Source: Whitmania pigra (taxonomy: Eukaryota > Annelida > Clitellata > Hirudinida > Haemopidae). From it: a stretch of DNA of 64,000 nucleotides. The position numbers were made by a program, and so were the translations under genes. The notes under the pieces are model-generated. The model worked only from the letters and a program-made list of their open reading frames with translations. It had not been told where the DNA came from and made no database searches. The stretch covers positions 2,271,001-2,335,000 of the forward strand of contig JAJTWR010000182.1 in assembly GCA_021613335.1 (NCBI GenBank). The letters are read 5' to 3'. Shown in pieces: positions 26,001 through 38,574 of this stretch. The number at the start of each line of letters is the position of its first letter. Positions within the stretch are counted from its first letter, which is position 1.

Positions 26001-26129
26001 TCGGCTCCCACCGTTTACCGTAACGAAGAGCACCCCAATGGAGAGATCGATTTGGATGCTTCCCTCAGGAGACACACTTATGACCGTTCACCCTTCCCAT
26101 ATAACCCTGAACCATTTTCAGAAGTTTGA
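18460..26129 (+). CDS. Transmembrane Ig-superfamily adhesion protein (five Ig domains, L1/neuroglian-like, no FNIII)
   Basis: Thirteen coding exons: 18460-18541, 18608-18713, 19058-19407, 19876-19992, 20408-20534, 21338-21525, 21597-21737, 21985-22140, 22394-22550, 22913-23055, 23525-23671, 24381-24459, 25739-26129. Phases agree throughout and give 727 residues. Exon 1 encodes a signal peptide (SIFVISILFVSGS). Five Ig domains follow, with Cys-Trp-Cys patterns in domains 2-4 (e.g. SWFRKRG...WCSASN; VRWLQG...YTCEGSN; VKWFRNG...CQVSNNYG). Domain 1 lacks the core Trp, and domain 5 has Val where the second Cys is expected (YTVVASNN). Exon 11 carries a long Leu-rich membrane helix followed by CCRFRRRDR. 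The juxtamembrane YPVDKKER resembles the KYxVxxKE start of L1-family tails, but no FIGQY ankyrin-binding motif follows. It is probably a cell-surface adhesion molecule. The exon 2 donor (AG|GTTGAA) is the weakest junction. Confidence 0.85.
20005..20042. repeat. ATG/CAT trinucleotide microsatellite
   Basis: About twelve tandem ATG units directly after the splice donor of Ig-gene exon 4 (19992). Confidence 0.9.
21876..21985 (+). repeat. 22-bp minisatellite ending in a splice acceptor
   Basis: Five copies of a 22-bp unit (attgaaataatcttcaatca plus ga), starting at 21876, 21898, 21920, 21942 and 21964. The CAATCAG of the last copy is the 3' splice site of Ig-gene exon 8, which begins at 21985. 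Confidence 0.9.
23056..23190 (+). repeat. 20-bp minisatellite starting at a splice donor
   Basis: Six or seven copies of a 20-bp unit (gttagtatttttgtatgcta and variants) that begin with the GTTAGTA donor of Ig-gene exon 10. Starts are at about 23056, 23076, 23096, 23116, 23136 and 23156; later copies drift to GTTGGTA. Confidence 0.9.
23849..24360 (+). repeat. 72-75 bp intronic minisatellite, seven copies
   Basis: The unit contains gaatatatttactccaccgt, then TTAGTCAATTTATCAC and a TTATTAT tract. Copies begin at 23849, 23921, 23993, 24065, 24137, 24212 and 24287. The unit length is a multiple of three, so one frame stays open across the array. It lies in the intron before Ig-gene exon 12. Confidence 0.9.
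24660..25590. other. GC-richer intronic segment, possible inserted element
   Basis: About 0.9 kb inside the last Ig-gene intron whose composition contrasts with the AT-rich flanks. It has a G9 run at about 25073, a TATAAAA box near 25233, and the U2-like hairpin described separately. No coding domain, terminal repeats or target-site duplication were recognised. Confidence 0.3.
25155..25201 (-). ncRNA. U2 snRNA stem-loop IV-like sequence (fragment or mimic)
   Basis: On the minus strand, CTCGG-TATTGCAGTACAA-CCGGG followed by AACGG resembles the 3' hairpin of U2 snRNA, whose loop binds U2B''/U2A'. The loop core TATTGCAGTAC is the same, the stem can form with one G-U pair, and GCGTTGAC upstream parallels GCATCGAC of U2. 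Nothing like the conserved U2 5' half (branch-site recognition region, Sm site) is visible upstream, so this is not an intact U2 gene. It may be a 3' pseudogene fragment or part of a repeat. Confidence 0.4.
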
Positions 26130-27594
26130 TTCCATCAGGAAAGAACCAATTTCAATTTCGATGTCTCAAGAGATTTAACACATAGCTTTTAGATTTAACA
26201 AACATTCAAGGTGCTCCTTTTTGAGCATTCTGCTCTTCGTAACTGTCGGTTGATTTGTGCCTCTCTTGAAGTTTTAAGTTTTAAAGTTTTAACTACCGGT
26301 TGGTAAATTCAATTGTGCTTCCTTTTGTTTTGTCGATTTTTGTTGATTAAAGCAATGCTTGTGTTTTGATATCAACCGTGACTTTGCTAGACTCCATGAG
26401 CTTGCAAAGGAGACTGAGTGATAGTTGTGTTTTTCATGTTAGGGCTCGGTTTTGCACTTAAAAGCCCAAAAATATTTTGCAATGCTTAGATCCTTTGCTG
26501 CTTTACCAAGGTCAAACAGAGCGGACTGGGCAAATATGTCAACCATGGCACATCTCAACAAGCCCACCTACAGGTTTGACAAACCTTCGTTGCCACTGTG
26601 CAAATGGAGCTAACCCGATTTAAATCTAGACTAAGGCTGAATGCACCTAAAAAATAATAAAAGTCACAATCGAGGCAATCGTTTTGTTTATTGTGGTTTA
26701 AATAGAAATGGAATTTACAAATGCAAACAATTGTCAAAAACGTACACGCAGACGTTATCTAGGGCACGTAGAAGTTGGGAAATAGTAAATAGTTGGATCT
26801 GAGCTTTTGGAGGACAAATGCAAATTGAACTTTGCTTGGCAAGACAAAAGTGGAAATGTTTTGAACAAATTTCGATGGGGATCAGCCATTTCTAAAACGG
26901 CCAATCTGGACAAGACACTGTAAACCTGGGACGATTCTACTCTTAGATTCATAAAAACATTGCAGATAAATGCAGTCAAAACATTCAAAACTGAGAGGTT
27001 CAATGTTGTACAACTTGATCCAATTTGAATTCTGTAGGGAAACAAATCATTGATGCTACTACCACATCAAAGTGGTTGGTCATCCAAAAATTTAAAAGCA
27101 GAGCTCCAGTGAGTCATAAATAAAATAGCTTACTCTTTCTGCACAAACATTACAATGCAACTTCAGACTACCTCCATAACGTCTGGCGATCGCAATAAGC
27201 AAAATGAAATCCATGATCTTCGAAGACATGCAACGACTCGGAGTCACAAATGCACGACGGTCAATCAGACAAAAAAAAAACGTCATTAAAAAAAAATCAT
27301 CAATAGAATCATTGCTATTTATAAAATTATCATTTTTCTCCACAAATCCCAAACAATTCTCAAAATTGTTCGCAATAAAAATGGCTGCACAAGCACAAAA
27401 AGATCGAGAGAAAGAGTCAGAGAAGAACACGAGCCTGGAGACACTGAGCACGGTTTAAGAGCGAACGCCGATCTAAAAAGCTGACGCCATAAAAATAAGC
27501 TGAAATCACACTGAACAGAAGACCCCTCTACCATCATTTTTAATTAAAAATAATAAAAGTCTTGTTGAATGTCTTAAAAATAAAATTTCTTGAA
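26130..27594. other. 3' UTR of the Ig gene and convergent spacer
   Basis: Non-coding interval between the Ig-gene stop and the polyA signal of the CIP4-like gene. Frames up to about 120 codons on both strands show no domain. It includes the Ig-gene polyA signal at 26656. Confidence 0.5.
26656..26661 (+). terminator. Possible polyadenylation signal of the Ig-domain gene
   Basis: AATAAA 527 bp past the stop codon; the first well-placed hexamer on this strand. Confidence 0.4.
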
Positions 27595-27600
27595 TTTATT
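27595..27600 (-). terminator. Possible polyadenylation signal of the CIP4-like gene
   Basis: Reads AATAAA on the minus strand, about 220 bp past the stop codon at 27821-27823. Confidence 0.4.
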
Positions 27601-27678
27601 CGTCTGACAGCATTGACTGAACAGCGTCAGTCAAACGACAGCATTGTCTTAAGTCCGCTAGGAAACAGGAATAAGATG

Positions 27679-27776
27679 AATCATCATCATCATCATCATC
27701 ATCACATCATCATTATTATCACCATCATCGACATCATCATCATCCAAGGCAACCATCCAGTCATCATCATCATCAT
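27679..27776. repeat. CAT/ATT trinucleotide microsatellite
   Basis: Imperfect (CAT)n with ATT interruptions in the 3' untranslated part of the CIP4-like gene. Confidence 0.9.
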
Positions 27777-27820
27777 CCTTAGACCCCAAGGAGGAATGAC
27801 AATGACCTGTTAGAAGGTGA

Positions 27821-28593
27821 TCAGTCGAACTGAACATACGATGACGGTATGTAACCAACTTCGCCCGTCGTCACTCTCTTGACGTTCAACCAACCGTCAC
27901 CTTCGTCTTTTATCAGGGCGAACTTCTCGCCGGTCATCATCGCCAGGGATGACTCGTCCCCGGTTCCTGTGAATAAATTAGCACGAGTAATTGCAGAGAA
28001 TAAATTAGCATGAGTAATTGCAGAGAATAAATTAGCATGAGTAATTGCAGAGAATAAATTAGCATGAGTAATTTCAGAAAAAAAGTTAGAGTAAATAATT
28101 GTAATCAGAGTTGCCAAACAAAGTTTGCTGTTAATAAATTAAGATGAATTTTTATATTTTTGTCTCTGTTTGTTTTTAGTCTACATTTATGCATTTATGT
28201 TGCAACCAATTAACAAATAAAACTGTAAACAATTGCAACAACAACGATGATGATGTTGTATATCTTATTCAAAACATCAATCACAACAGCTACGTCGCAT
28301 TCATCATACCAAACATCAAACGAGACAAAGGCAAACCTTCGTAGTCGTAAAGAGCAGAGCACATCTTGCCCTCGTCATCGTCCGAGAAGCTGTCGTTGTG
28401 GATCCTGATCGGGGACTGTGGTTTAACTGGAGTCGTGTAGGTGTTGCTGGAATGAAATGGAATAAAATCTGATCAATTCATGACGTCGATGTTCAGTTGT
28501 TATCAGTGCATTTACATGGCAACTAATCGGTGTGTATTTTAAAAGTTAAATTAAATTAATTATACATTTTATTCATTTATGGCTCTTTATCCA

Positions 28594-28628
<35 letters not shown>

Positions 28629-31414
28629 CCACCACCACCACCACCAACAACAAGAACAACAACAACAAGAACAACAACATTTAATAAAATACTTTACCTG
28701 ATGCTTGATACCCTACTGGACGTGCTGATTGTGTCGTCATGGTCCCTCCTCATGACAGCTGGACTGGCATTCGGGGAATTGCTCCTGTTCTGATTGTCCA
28801 ACATGTAGGACTATGGCAAGGAAGAAGAAGATGATAATTATAATAATATTGATGATGATGGTGATGATAAGATATGCATGGATTAATATTCAACATTATG
28901 ATAAGCATTGCATCCGTTGCCCGATTGAAGTAATGAAAACCTTGTAACTCCAAGTGCTATGTGGCTTAAGAAGTTGAGGTACCTTTACTCGGGCATAACC
29001 TTGTCATTAATACTGGTTAATAATTATTTAGTAAGTATTTAGCCGTCAATAATAATAATGATAACGATAATAATGTAAAAAGCTAGTAATAAAATAATAA
29101 TTAACCTATAAAGTTAGTAACTTAATTAGTAAATTAATTAAAATGACAACCTCGTATTTGTGAAGCTCCTGTTCCAGTTTGTTGATTTTGACCGCAGTCT
29201 CCGCGAGTTGTTTGTCGAGAGACGCAGGATCACCGAGGCTCTTGTTGCTCAGGTAAACCTCCTTCATCTTGCTCAGAGCATCTCTAACAACAACATCAAC
29301 CATGATTTTAATTGACAACATCAATTAGATTATACTTGTATCAAATTGATTAAGTTATTAGTAAATAAGATTAATTTGACTGTTTTAAAAATCAATCTGG
29401 ACATCAAAGATTGTGAAAAACAGTACTGGGGCATTAATTAAATATAAAAGCGACAAATAATTATTTGTAATTTGTCAAATAAGTATCGTTATCTACAAAG
29501 TAATAATTACAGACAATGACGTCGTCAACTTGACACAATTTACTTTCCTTAACAACAGTCAGGCAAAAATGCAACTAACAAAGTCAGTAATGGAGTCAAG
29601 CGACTCTCTAAGCTAATGAATAAACACGAGGAATCGATAAACTCTCATCAACATATTCTACTCATTAACATATTCTGCTCATTAACACATTCTACCTCTC
29701 GGAACAGTCTTTCTGAAGGGCTGCCTTGATGCTGTCGATCTTGCAAAGCAGCTGCTTCCTCTGTTGATTCGGAGGCAGGTGGCTGAAGTCCTCCTTCGAT
29801 TCCTCTTGCTATCATGGTTATCATGGTGACAAGGAGGATGCAACAACGATTACATTAATGGTAATCACAGTCAGAGATTAATAATAGATTCATCGACATT
29901 GAATTATGTTAATATTGCTGCTACTTTTTAGAAGATGTTGGAATTTACGTGACTGAAAGCGATTGAAGAAAGCATGACGACAACAACGACAACAGCAATT
30001 ATAATTATTCTTGTAAGAGCAAATTGCATGCATTTAATAAAATATTTTGGAAAACTTATGAAAACATTTTTTATAATTACATTTGCTCTGTTCCCGGGCC
30101 TTAAGTCACCACCATTTGCACAGCTAACCAATCAGCAAACATCGTCTATGACAACACTCACCCTACTGGCCAGGAAGCTGAACAGCCCCTGTTTCTTTTT
30201 GCTCTTATTGGATGACGACAACTTGCTGAAGCTTCCGGAACTTCCGCTGTTCATGAGACTGAGGTCCTCGAAAGGAATGTCCGTCGGAAACTGGAAGCCG
30301 GTCTTGAACTTGTCGATGAACAGCCGAGAGTCCTTTGGTGGGGATGGATTGTCTATTATTACTGACTATTAGTTAACCAATTAATTAATTGTTCAAGCAT
30401 ATAATTAATCGATTAGTTATGTGATGACTGCGATTAGACAATTAATTGACCGATCGCTCAATTAAGTAACTACGTGATGACAACATCGTGATTAAAACAT
30501 TTTGCTAAATTATTTATTATTATTATAATACATTGCTCTTATTATTATTATTATTAATAGTACATAACGTCCTTGTTAACTGAGAACCAACTAAGTTGTT
30601 TATTAAGTGTTTATCGATCGTCATTACTCCAGAATCACCAAAAGGAGTGAGCAAATTATTAGTAATTATTCTAAAAGCATTCCCAAAAGTTTCTACAGTT
30701 CCCTCTTAAGAACCTCAGCCGGGTTGATGATTCGTGCCGAGGTCGAAAAGCCGTCGATGCACTTCCCGATGATCGGCAGAACCTCCTTTTCGATCTTCGA
30801 GGAGGTTTCGAGAAGTTCCCTGATCTTCTGCACTCTCCCCTCCTCCTGGTTTTGAAGTTGCTGGGGAAAAAAAAAAAAAAATTAGATGGTTTTTGAGGGG
30901 TTGATGGTCAAAAAAAAAAAAATATGGAGGCTTTTACTGTTATTATTATTATTATTATTTAATTTTAACTTAAATTAAATTTACTTTTGTTTAGTTTTAA
31001 GTTTATCGTAAGTTTTTTCACGGCTAAAATAAATCTGAAAGCAACTGTAATTCTAGCTACCTCACACAGTCGCAAAGCATTTAACAAAAAAAAAATTAGC
31101 AACAGTCAAAATAAGACTAATAATTAATAATCAACATGGCGTAATCTTCTTTAGAGGCAGAAAGTACCTGGAATATTTCTGGCATGAGTCTCTCGTAGTG
31201 TTCCGACTGAGCCTTCTTCGTGTTTTGAACCTCGAGTGCGTATTCTGCTTTGCAGTCGTCGCTCACCTGCTGTCTGTTCAGCATTACTGTCTTTGACTGT
31301 TGGATGAACAATTACGAGGGATGAAATAAATAATTAAATAAATAAATATTATAAATGTCACAATGTAAATATGTAAGTGTCAGTAAAGTAATGATAATAA
31401 TAATAATAATAATA

Positions 31415-31452
<38 letters not shown>

Positions 31453-33056
31453 TTAAACTAATTATCAACACATTCATTTTAAACTTTAAACTTTCCCACT
31501 TGGAAGTAATAAAGTATCTTTAAAAAACAGAAAGAACATTTCAAAATTAGTGCAAGACATTGAGTGCAAAAAATTAACAATAATTAAACTTGTTACATCT
31601 GCAATTATTAATAACAATTATTGTTTTTATTTTTGTCGTTAGCAATCGCCATCATCATTCGGGCTACATTTTTGTCCAAAAAATCTTTTAAACCAGCTGC
31701 CCAGGAAATTCCACGAAAGTCTAAAATTCTAAAATTAGCCGAGGAAAACCCACCTTCTCGATGTCTATTTTGGCGAGATTGATGTCCTGCTCGTTCTTTC
31801 TGTACGTCTCGACGGCCTTTTCAGCCTCGTTGAAGGCCTTCTCGTACTTTTTCTTGGCCTTTTCGGTCAAAACGTTAAGGTCCAGCATTAAGCATTAATC
31901 AGGAATAAATAAAATTAAATGAGAATAATAATTATTTTTTGTTTTAATCGTTTTTCATTTTAAAATCTTGACCTGAGCAATATCTTGGACAACAGCTACA
32001 TCAGTAACAAGTATTGTAAACTTTAAGATGTTTAACCATAGCTAATAAACAACAACAACAAGAAATAATAAATAACAAATAAATAATATTAACCATGCAT
32101 TATTTAAATAGGTTTTATTTAAAATTTTGCTGTGAAATCACTTTCTATTAAAAAGGACAATTTCTCAACAGAAAACAGAACAGCCCTACACATTATATTA
32201 TATATAATAAACACTATAATATAATCTATAATTATAATAACTACAATAATTAAATGAACATATCATTAGTTGAGTGGGAGGCAGACGAGACATTCAGTTC
32301 TTGACAATGCATGTCGCAGTTTGTCCAAGTTCCTATTTCACAACTTCATCCATTCAAAGTGATTCATTGTGGTTGTTCGGGTGTTCAACATGAAGCAATA
32401 TTATCATGATCAATACATATTATAAAAGATGATGATAATGATTATTATTATTAATATTATTATTAAGGAATATTCCCAAATGACAGTTGTGTCTAGGTCG
32501 TGCTTACTCATCCAATTCGACTATTAATTGTGTCTGGTCTGCTAATAATAATAATAACAACACATACATTACATCAGAAAACTACTTCCTCAATCTGCAA
32601 CATTGTTAGGATTTTATTATTATTGATATTATTATAATTATAGTTTTTATTATTATTATTGTTATTATTGTTCTTATTATTAGAGATCCAGTGAGAATTG
32701 GCAAAATCCTCACCAAGGCCACACAAGGATTTAAAGTTTGGAGGTCAAAGTTGAACAAAAAAAGATGCTAAAAAAATATGATGACACCTTGACATTTAAG
32801 GATGTTTCAACATTAATTAAAGACTGTCTCTCTGTCTCACAGTGTATCTGAGATAGGCTATTATCCATTTATTCTGAAATTACGTTTGACTTTAAAACAT
32901 TCCTGTTTTGCCAGGCTAGAACTTGCATCCAAGATTATGTTTTTTTTTTATCTTTGATGTAAATATTTACTACGAGTAAATTAATTGGTATTTCAATACA
33001 TGTAATAAAAATATATTTGACTAAAAACAAATAATAGTATATATTAATAATATATA

Positions 33057-33093
<37 letters not shown>

Positions 33094-34900
33094 GCAATCA
33101 TAACAATAGCAATCATAATAAACATTACGATATCAACAGCAACAAGTCATAAAAAAAGCTCATAATAGAAACATTCTTAAAGCTTCTTAAAAGCTTCAAC
33201 CATGAATGCACTAATTATCAACAACCTACCCTTTCCAGTTTGTCCATCTGTGCGCTTAATAAGGCCTGCTGTCTGGTACCATCTTGCAGGAGCTGAAAAG
33301 ATTACTATTATCGTGATCATTATCACCATCACCATCATCAAAATCACCATCATCATCATCATCATCGTGAATAGTATCACTTAGAGCGATAATGCATTCC
33401 AATTTTTTAACTAACAAATAAGTCCTGCTGATTAGCATAATTATATGACTGAATAATTAATTAGCCGTTCAGGAGCATGAAACAAGTGCCAATTAGAGAT
33501 TCTTGAACTGCATTCTTGTGTGTCATTTTAATGTTTCTTTCATTTTTTGGATCACATCCTTCAACTTCACACATTTCCAGGAAATTTATGAATGGGAAGC
33601 CGACAATGTAGTAATAGTAACAGTAGTAGACAAATTTATGAATGAATGACTCATTCAATCAGAGCATCATTCCAATGAACCATAGATGAAGTGGATATAT
33701 TATTATTAATAATATAATATAATAATAGTATTTTAATAATAATTTATTAGTAGTTTTATTATTAGTAGCAGTAATAGTATTATGGTAATTAATAATAAAA
33801 AATGAATCCCATCAATTAAAATAAAACAGAGCTACGAGAAGAAAATGTGTTTAAAAAACATTTTAATTGATAAAATAATTCATGATGAGTGAATGATTGC
33901 ATGAATTGGTGAGTGATTGAGTTTCATTTTATAACCCAGCACTATTGATGTACTAATAATAAATTAACCAACTTCAAAATAGGTGGACAAAATATCAGGA
34001 GTAAAATGTAAGGGTAGGGGATGATGTTCCAATTGAAAGGTGGTTCAACTTATTCTGAATTGACAGGCTGGTCCGCATTGTTCAACCACTGCTGTCAACA
34101 AAACCACCATCTTACTCATCATCCTCATCCTCATCAACACCCCCTAACTAATGATGATGATGGGAGACTGACTGGCCGACATCATCATCGTCATCATCAT
34201 CATCATCAACAACAACAACAACAACAAGAATATGAAAGATACCACTTGCTGTATTACATTGCCACCGCACTATTACATTGCAAAGCTTACTGCACTGTAA
34301 CACTGTGAGGCGCCCTTTGTCAGAGCTGTTCAATTGAAAAATTGTTGACAAAATAGTTTGTCCTTCTCCTCCTTTACATTCCGCTTAATATTAATTATTA
34401 TTATTATTATTATTATCTCTCAAATTCTATGGAATTCAGAAACTATTTCGACCCAGCACTGGGCTGACTAATTGGTCGCAGAAGATTCTTTGTGGTTGTT
34501 GCCGTCTTAGGAAAGAGACAATTATGATGATGATGGAGGTAATGATGATGATGATGATGATGATGATGATGGTAGAGAAGGCAGTGACCATGTTGATGAT
34601 GATGGTAAGGAGGAGGAAGAGATGTTAGGCACGGTGGTGGTGATGGCACCTGTCATGCACACTCAAGAGGGTCAAAAATGAGAACGGATGTTGTTAAAGC
34701 AACCAATAAAGAATAGAAATCCCAATATGATTCATCTGGCTTCGTAGTCTATTCTGAAATGGCCAATGACGACACTGACGTTTATTGTGAGTTAGATGAT
34801 GATGATGATAACACCGGTGATAAAGGTGATGATTAAGATGAAGATGTGTATGTGACTAAAACTTGGAAGATGAGTAATACGGCGGTTTTGTTGATAGTTA

Positions 34901-34943
<43 letters not shown>

Positions 34944-36746
34944 CTAGCAACGATGACGGTGCTGAACAAACAATAGACTACAAAAGTAGGTCAGACAAAG
35001 CAATGAGAGGAAATACTCAGAGAAACATAGTGGGTAATAAGAATCAGTCCAAGAGAATGAATTCGAAATACCAAATACCGCATGACAAAGAGGCCACAAT
35101 GATTCATGAGTATTAATCAAGTGTAGTACAACAAAGTGTACTACTGCAAGTACGCAGGCAAGCAAACAGCTGTTCACTTCCCTGGCAACGCTGGAAAGGT
35201 AAAGAAAGAGAGAAATGATGGTGATTCAGAGCATTCCACGATTACCAGGAGGTTGATAGGTTTCCCTGATGATATGGAGATGAATGTGCCCACGTGTGTC
35301 ATGGATGAATTGGTTGGTGAATGAATGAGTGTGTCATGGATGAATTAATGAATAAAGATTTGGATGAAAATGAGTGCGCATGGTTATAGGAGGGTTGCTT
35401 GAGTGGATGGATAAACATTGGAATTAATCTTGTGAGTTATAAAAATAGTGAACAAAATTTAAAATAACAAAACAAAATATGAATCATTTGTGCTCAAATA
35501 AAATATACTAATTAAAAATACTAATTTAAATTACTAATTCAAAAAACAACAATAATAACAAATCACAAAATTCATTTGCAAACAGCTCCATGTCTGAATT
35601 TCCTTCTTCTTAACAGATTGATATCAGAGCAAACCGGATGAGGAATGCACAAACTGGAAGAATATGAAGAGTAAACCCTCCAAATTCTTTTATCTCATTT
35701 TCATCAATGTGCTGAGCGATAAATCATCATATCTATCAAAACATGGCTGTCTTCAAACTGAAACTGTTCTTAAAAACTTGTAAAAAACCCACTGATGGAC
35801 GAAATGGTAACTATTTACTTGCAATGAAGGTTTAAGTTGTATAAAAATGACAATAAAAAATACTGACAATATTAAATATTGTGTAAATATAAATATTAAC
35901 TGAAAATATTAATATTAACTTAAAATATTAATATTAACTTAAAATATTAATATTAGCATTAATATTTGATACGACAATTTCTGATTTAACGAATTTACTA
36001 CTAGAGAGTTATTATGAACGCTATTATCTATTTAATAATTAACGTCAAAAATAATAGAAACAAAAAAAGCAAAAATATGTAAACATTTTGCAGCACCTTT
36101 TGCAATCACAAGTTCACAATAACACTAACAATAACAACAACAACAACAGCTGCAACAACAACTCAAAATGCAAAGTATCAAGTTGCAACCACTGACAGGA
36201 TGAACCAAACAAGAAAGGGCTCAAGTGAAAGGTTGTGCGTGTGCATGTGTACGTTATCAAGCATGTGATTGTGTTTCACATCAACACAATATCCTCTTCC
36301 ATAACGTTGATCTGTATCTCATCATCTACCTGCCTGTCTACTTATCCACATGTCATCTGACAATCCATCCGCTCTTTATTTCAACCAACAATTCATTCAT
36401 CAATCCATACATTCATTAATCCATCCATCCATCCAATCACCCACCTTTTTCCTCTGTTGTTTGTAGTCCAGCATGAATGTGGAGATTTCCTTGATGATGA
36501 TGTTGTTGATTCCCTCGGAGATGGCCTCATGTTGGCCCGCCATGTCGTACACCTCCTTCAATGAGCCCTGGAACCCCCTCTGACAGGTAAACCTGCAGGT
36601 AAGAAGTTTTTCTTTTATATTAATTTGTAATTCTACTTGAAATGTTAAGCTTGGCATGGGAAGTAAAAGCTGATGATTTGTGTCATTTGTTATTGTTATC
36701 ATTGTGAATTTATATTTACAAAAATTTATAGTATTGTTATTATTAA

Positions 36747-36777
<31 letters not shown>

Positions 36778-37028
36778 AATTGATATTATTCAAGTCGTTG
36801 ATGAAAAATGACTTCAGAAAGTGAGAGACTTTTACAGCTGCTGTGACTCAGAGTAGGATTTTCTTTGAAAATAGAACTTCGAAAATAGAAGGCAAACACA
36901 ATTATGATTATAACCAATTATGATTATAATCTCTAAAATTATATTCATTCTTTCTCAATCCATCTAGAGACTCACCAGTAACAAATCATAGTTAACTAGT
37001 TTTAATAATAATAATAATAATAATAATT

Positions 37029-37059
<31 letters not shown>

Positions 37060-38208
37060 TAATAATAATAACAACAATAATAATAATAATAACAATAGTA
37101 ATAATAATAATAATAACAACAATAATAATAATAACAATAATAATAATAGTTATCAATTTTTTAGCACTGGCAACGCATGAGAAACAAAGTGATGAACAAA
37201 GGTGTCACGTTTGATTTCAAAGAACTTAAATTGAACTTAAAATAGACAACTTTCAAATTGAACTCTCAGCATATTCTGTGTTGTTGTTGTTGTTTTTATT
37301 TACCAGGCCACTGAAAGAATAAAAAAGAAAAGAAAAACAGTCTCAGGAAATCCCGGTGATTGTGTTTTGAAAACACAAGTTTCCATGACAACGACTCGAC
37401 CTATCACCCACATCTCCACATCTTCGTTATACGGAATCCCCAATCGATCTGGCATCCTGTTGTTTTAAAAGTAAATTGCCACCTCACGGAGTTAATCACT
37501 AATTGTTATCACCCAAGTTGAATCTTGCCTCCTGCTCAAACAGGACATCTTTAATGAACTTGTGCTTTCTACTCGTCTGCCATTGCCACGAGCCTAGTTG
37601 CTGTCGTTGCTGCATGTTGGGGTTGAATGATTGTTTTAAATGTTGGGGTTGAATGATTGTTTTAAATGTTGGGGTTGAATGATTGTTTTAAATGTTGGGG
37701 TTGAATGATTGTTTTAAATGTTGGGGTTGAATGATTGTTTTAAATGTTGGGGTTGAATGATTGTTTTGAATGTTGGGGTTGAATGATTGTTTTGAATGTT
37801 GGGGTTGAATGATTGTTTTAAATGTTGGGGTTGAATGATTGTTTTAAATGTTGGGGTTGAATGATTGTTTTGAATGTTGGGGTTGAATGATTGTTTTAAA
37901 TGTTGGGGTTGAATGATTGTTTTAAATGTTGGGGTTGAATGATTGTTTTAAATGTTGGGGTTGAATGTTATAATGTTGAATATTGGTATCGATTGATTCA
38001 ACTGGTTGTCGGGGCGTTGTCATCAGTTGTCAAAAAGGAAATGTAAAACGTGTAGAGTTGATGTTAAGGATCTAATTATTTATTCGTAATTATTCCACTT
38101 CAACAAATCGGCATGCAAATAAAATTGATAATCAAACCGTTGTTTAGGTTATTACTATTATTATTATTATTATTATTTTATTATTATTATTATTATTATC
38201 ATTATTAC

Positions 38209-38241
<33 letters not shown>

Positions 38242-38531
38242 TATTATTATTATTATTACCCAAAATTATTAATTTACTATTTAGCTATTACCTTCTATGA
38301 ATCTGTTATTTCCAATTGAATGTTAAAACCACAAATGCAACAACATGACACCACAGAAGTTCATCAATTAACTGGTTTACAACTGCCTTCCCGCAACATC
38401 TGGACATGATTAAGATGTTAGAGGGCTGTTTCTGCCATGGTTTGGTGGAAAATCCCTCTATCGAATTCATTATTCATGTTAATAATTAATTATAAATTCA
38501 TTTCAAATCCTTGTCCGAATATTATTATTAC

Positions 38532-38574
<43 letters not shown>

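Noticed and set aside
31269..31290. Alternative acceptor (AAGACAG) for the CIP4-like exon at 31168-31290
   Set aside because: Using it breaks the phase with the preceding exon; the AAAG acceptor keeps the frame and F-BAR length.
37614..37970. CRISPR-like regular repeat array
   Set aside because: Units are directly tandem with no unique spacers, in an animal intron; it is a minisatellite.
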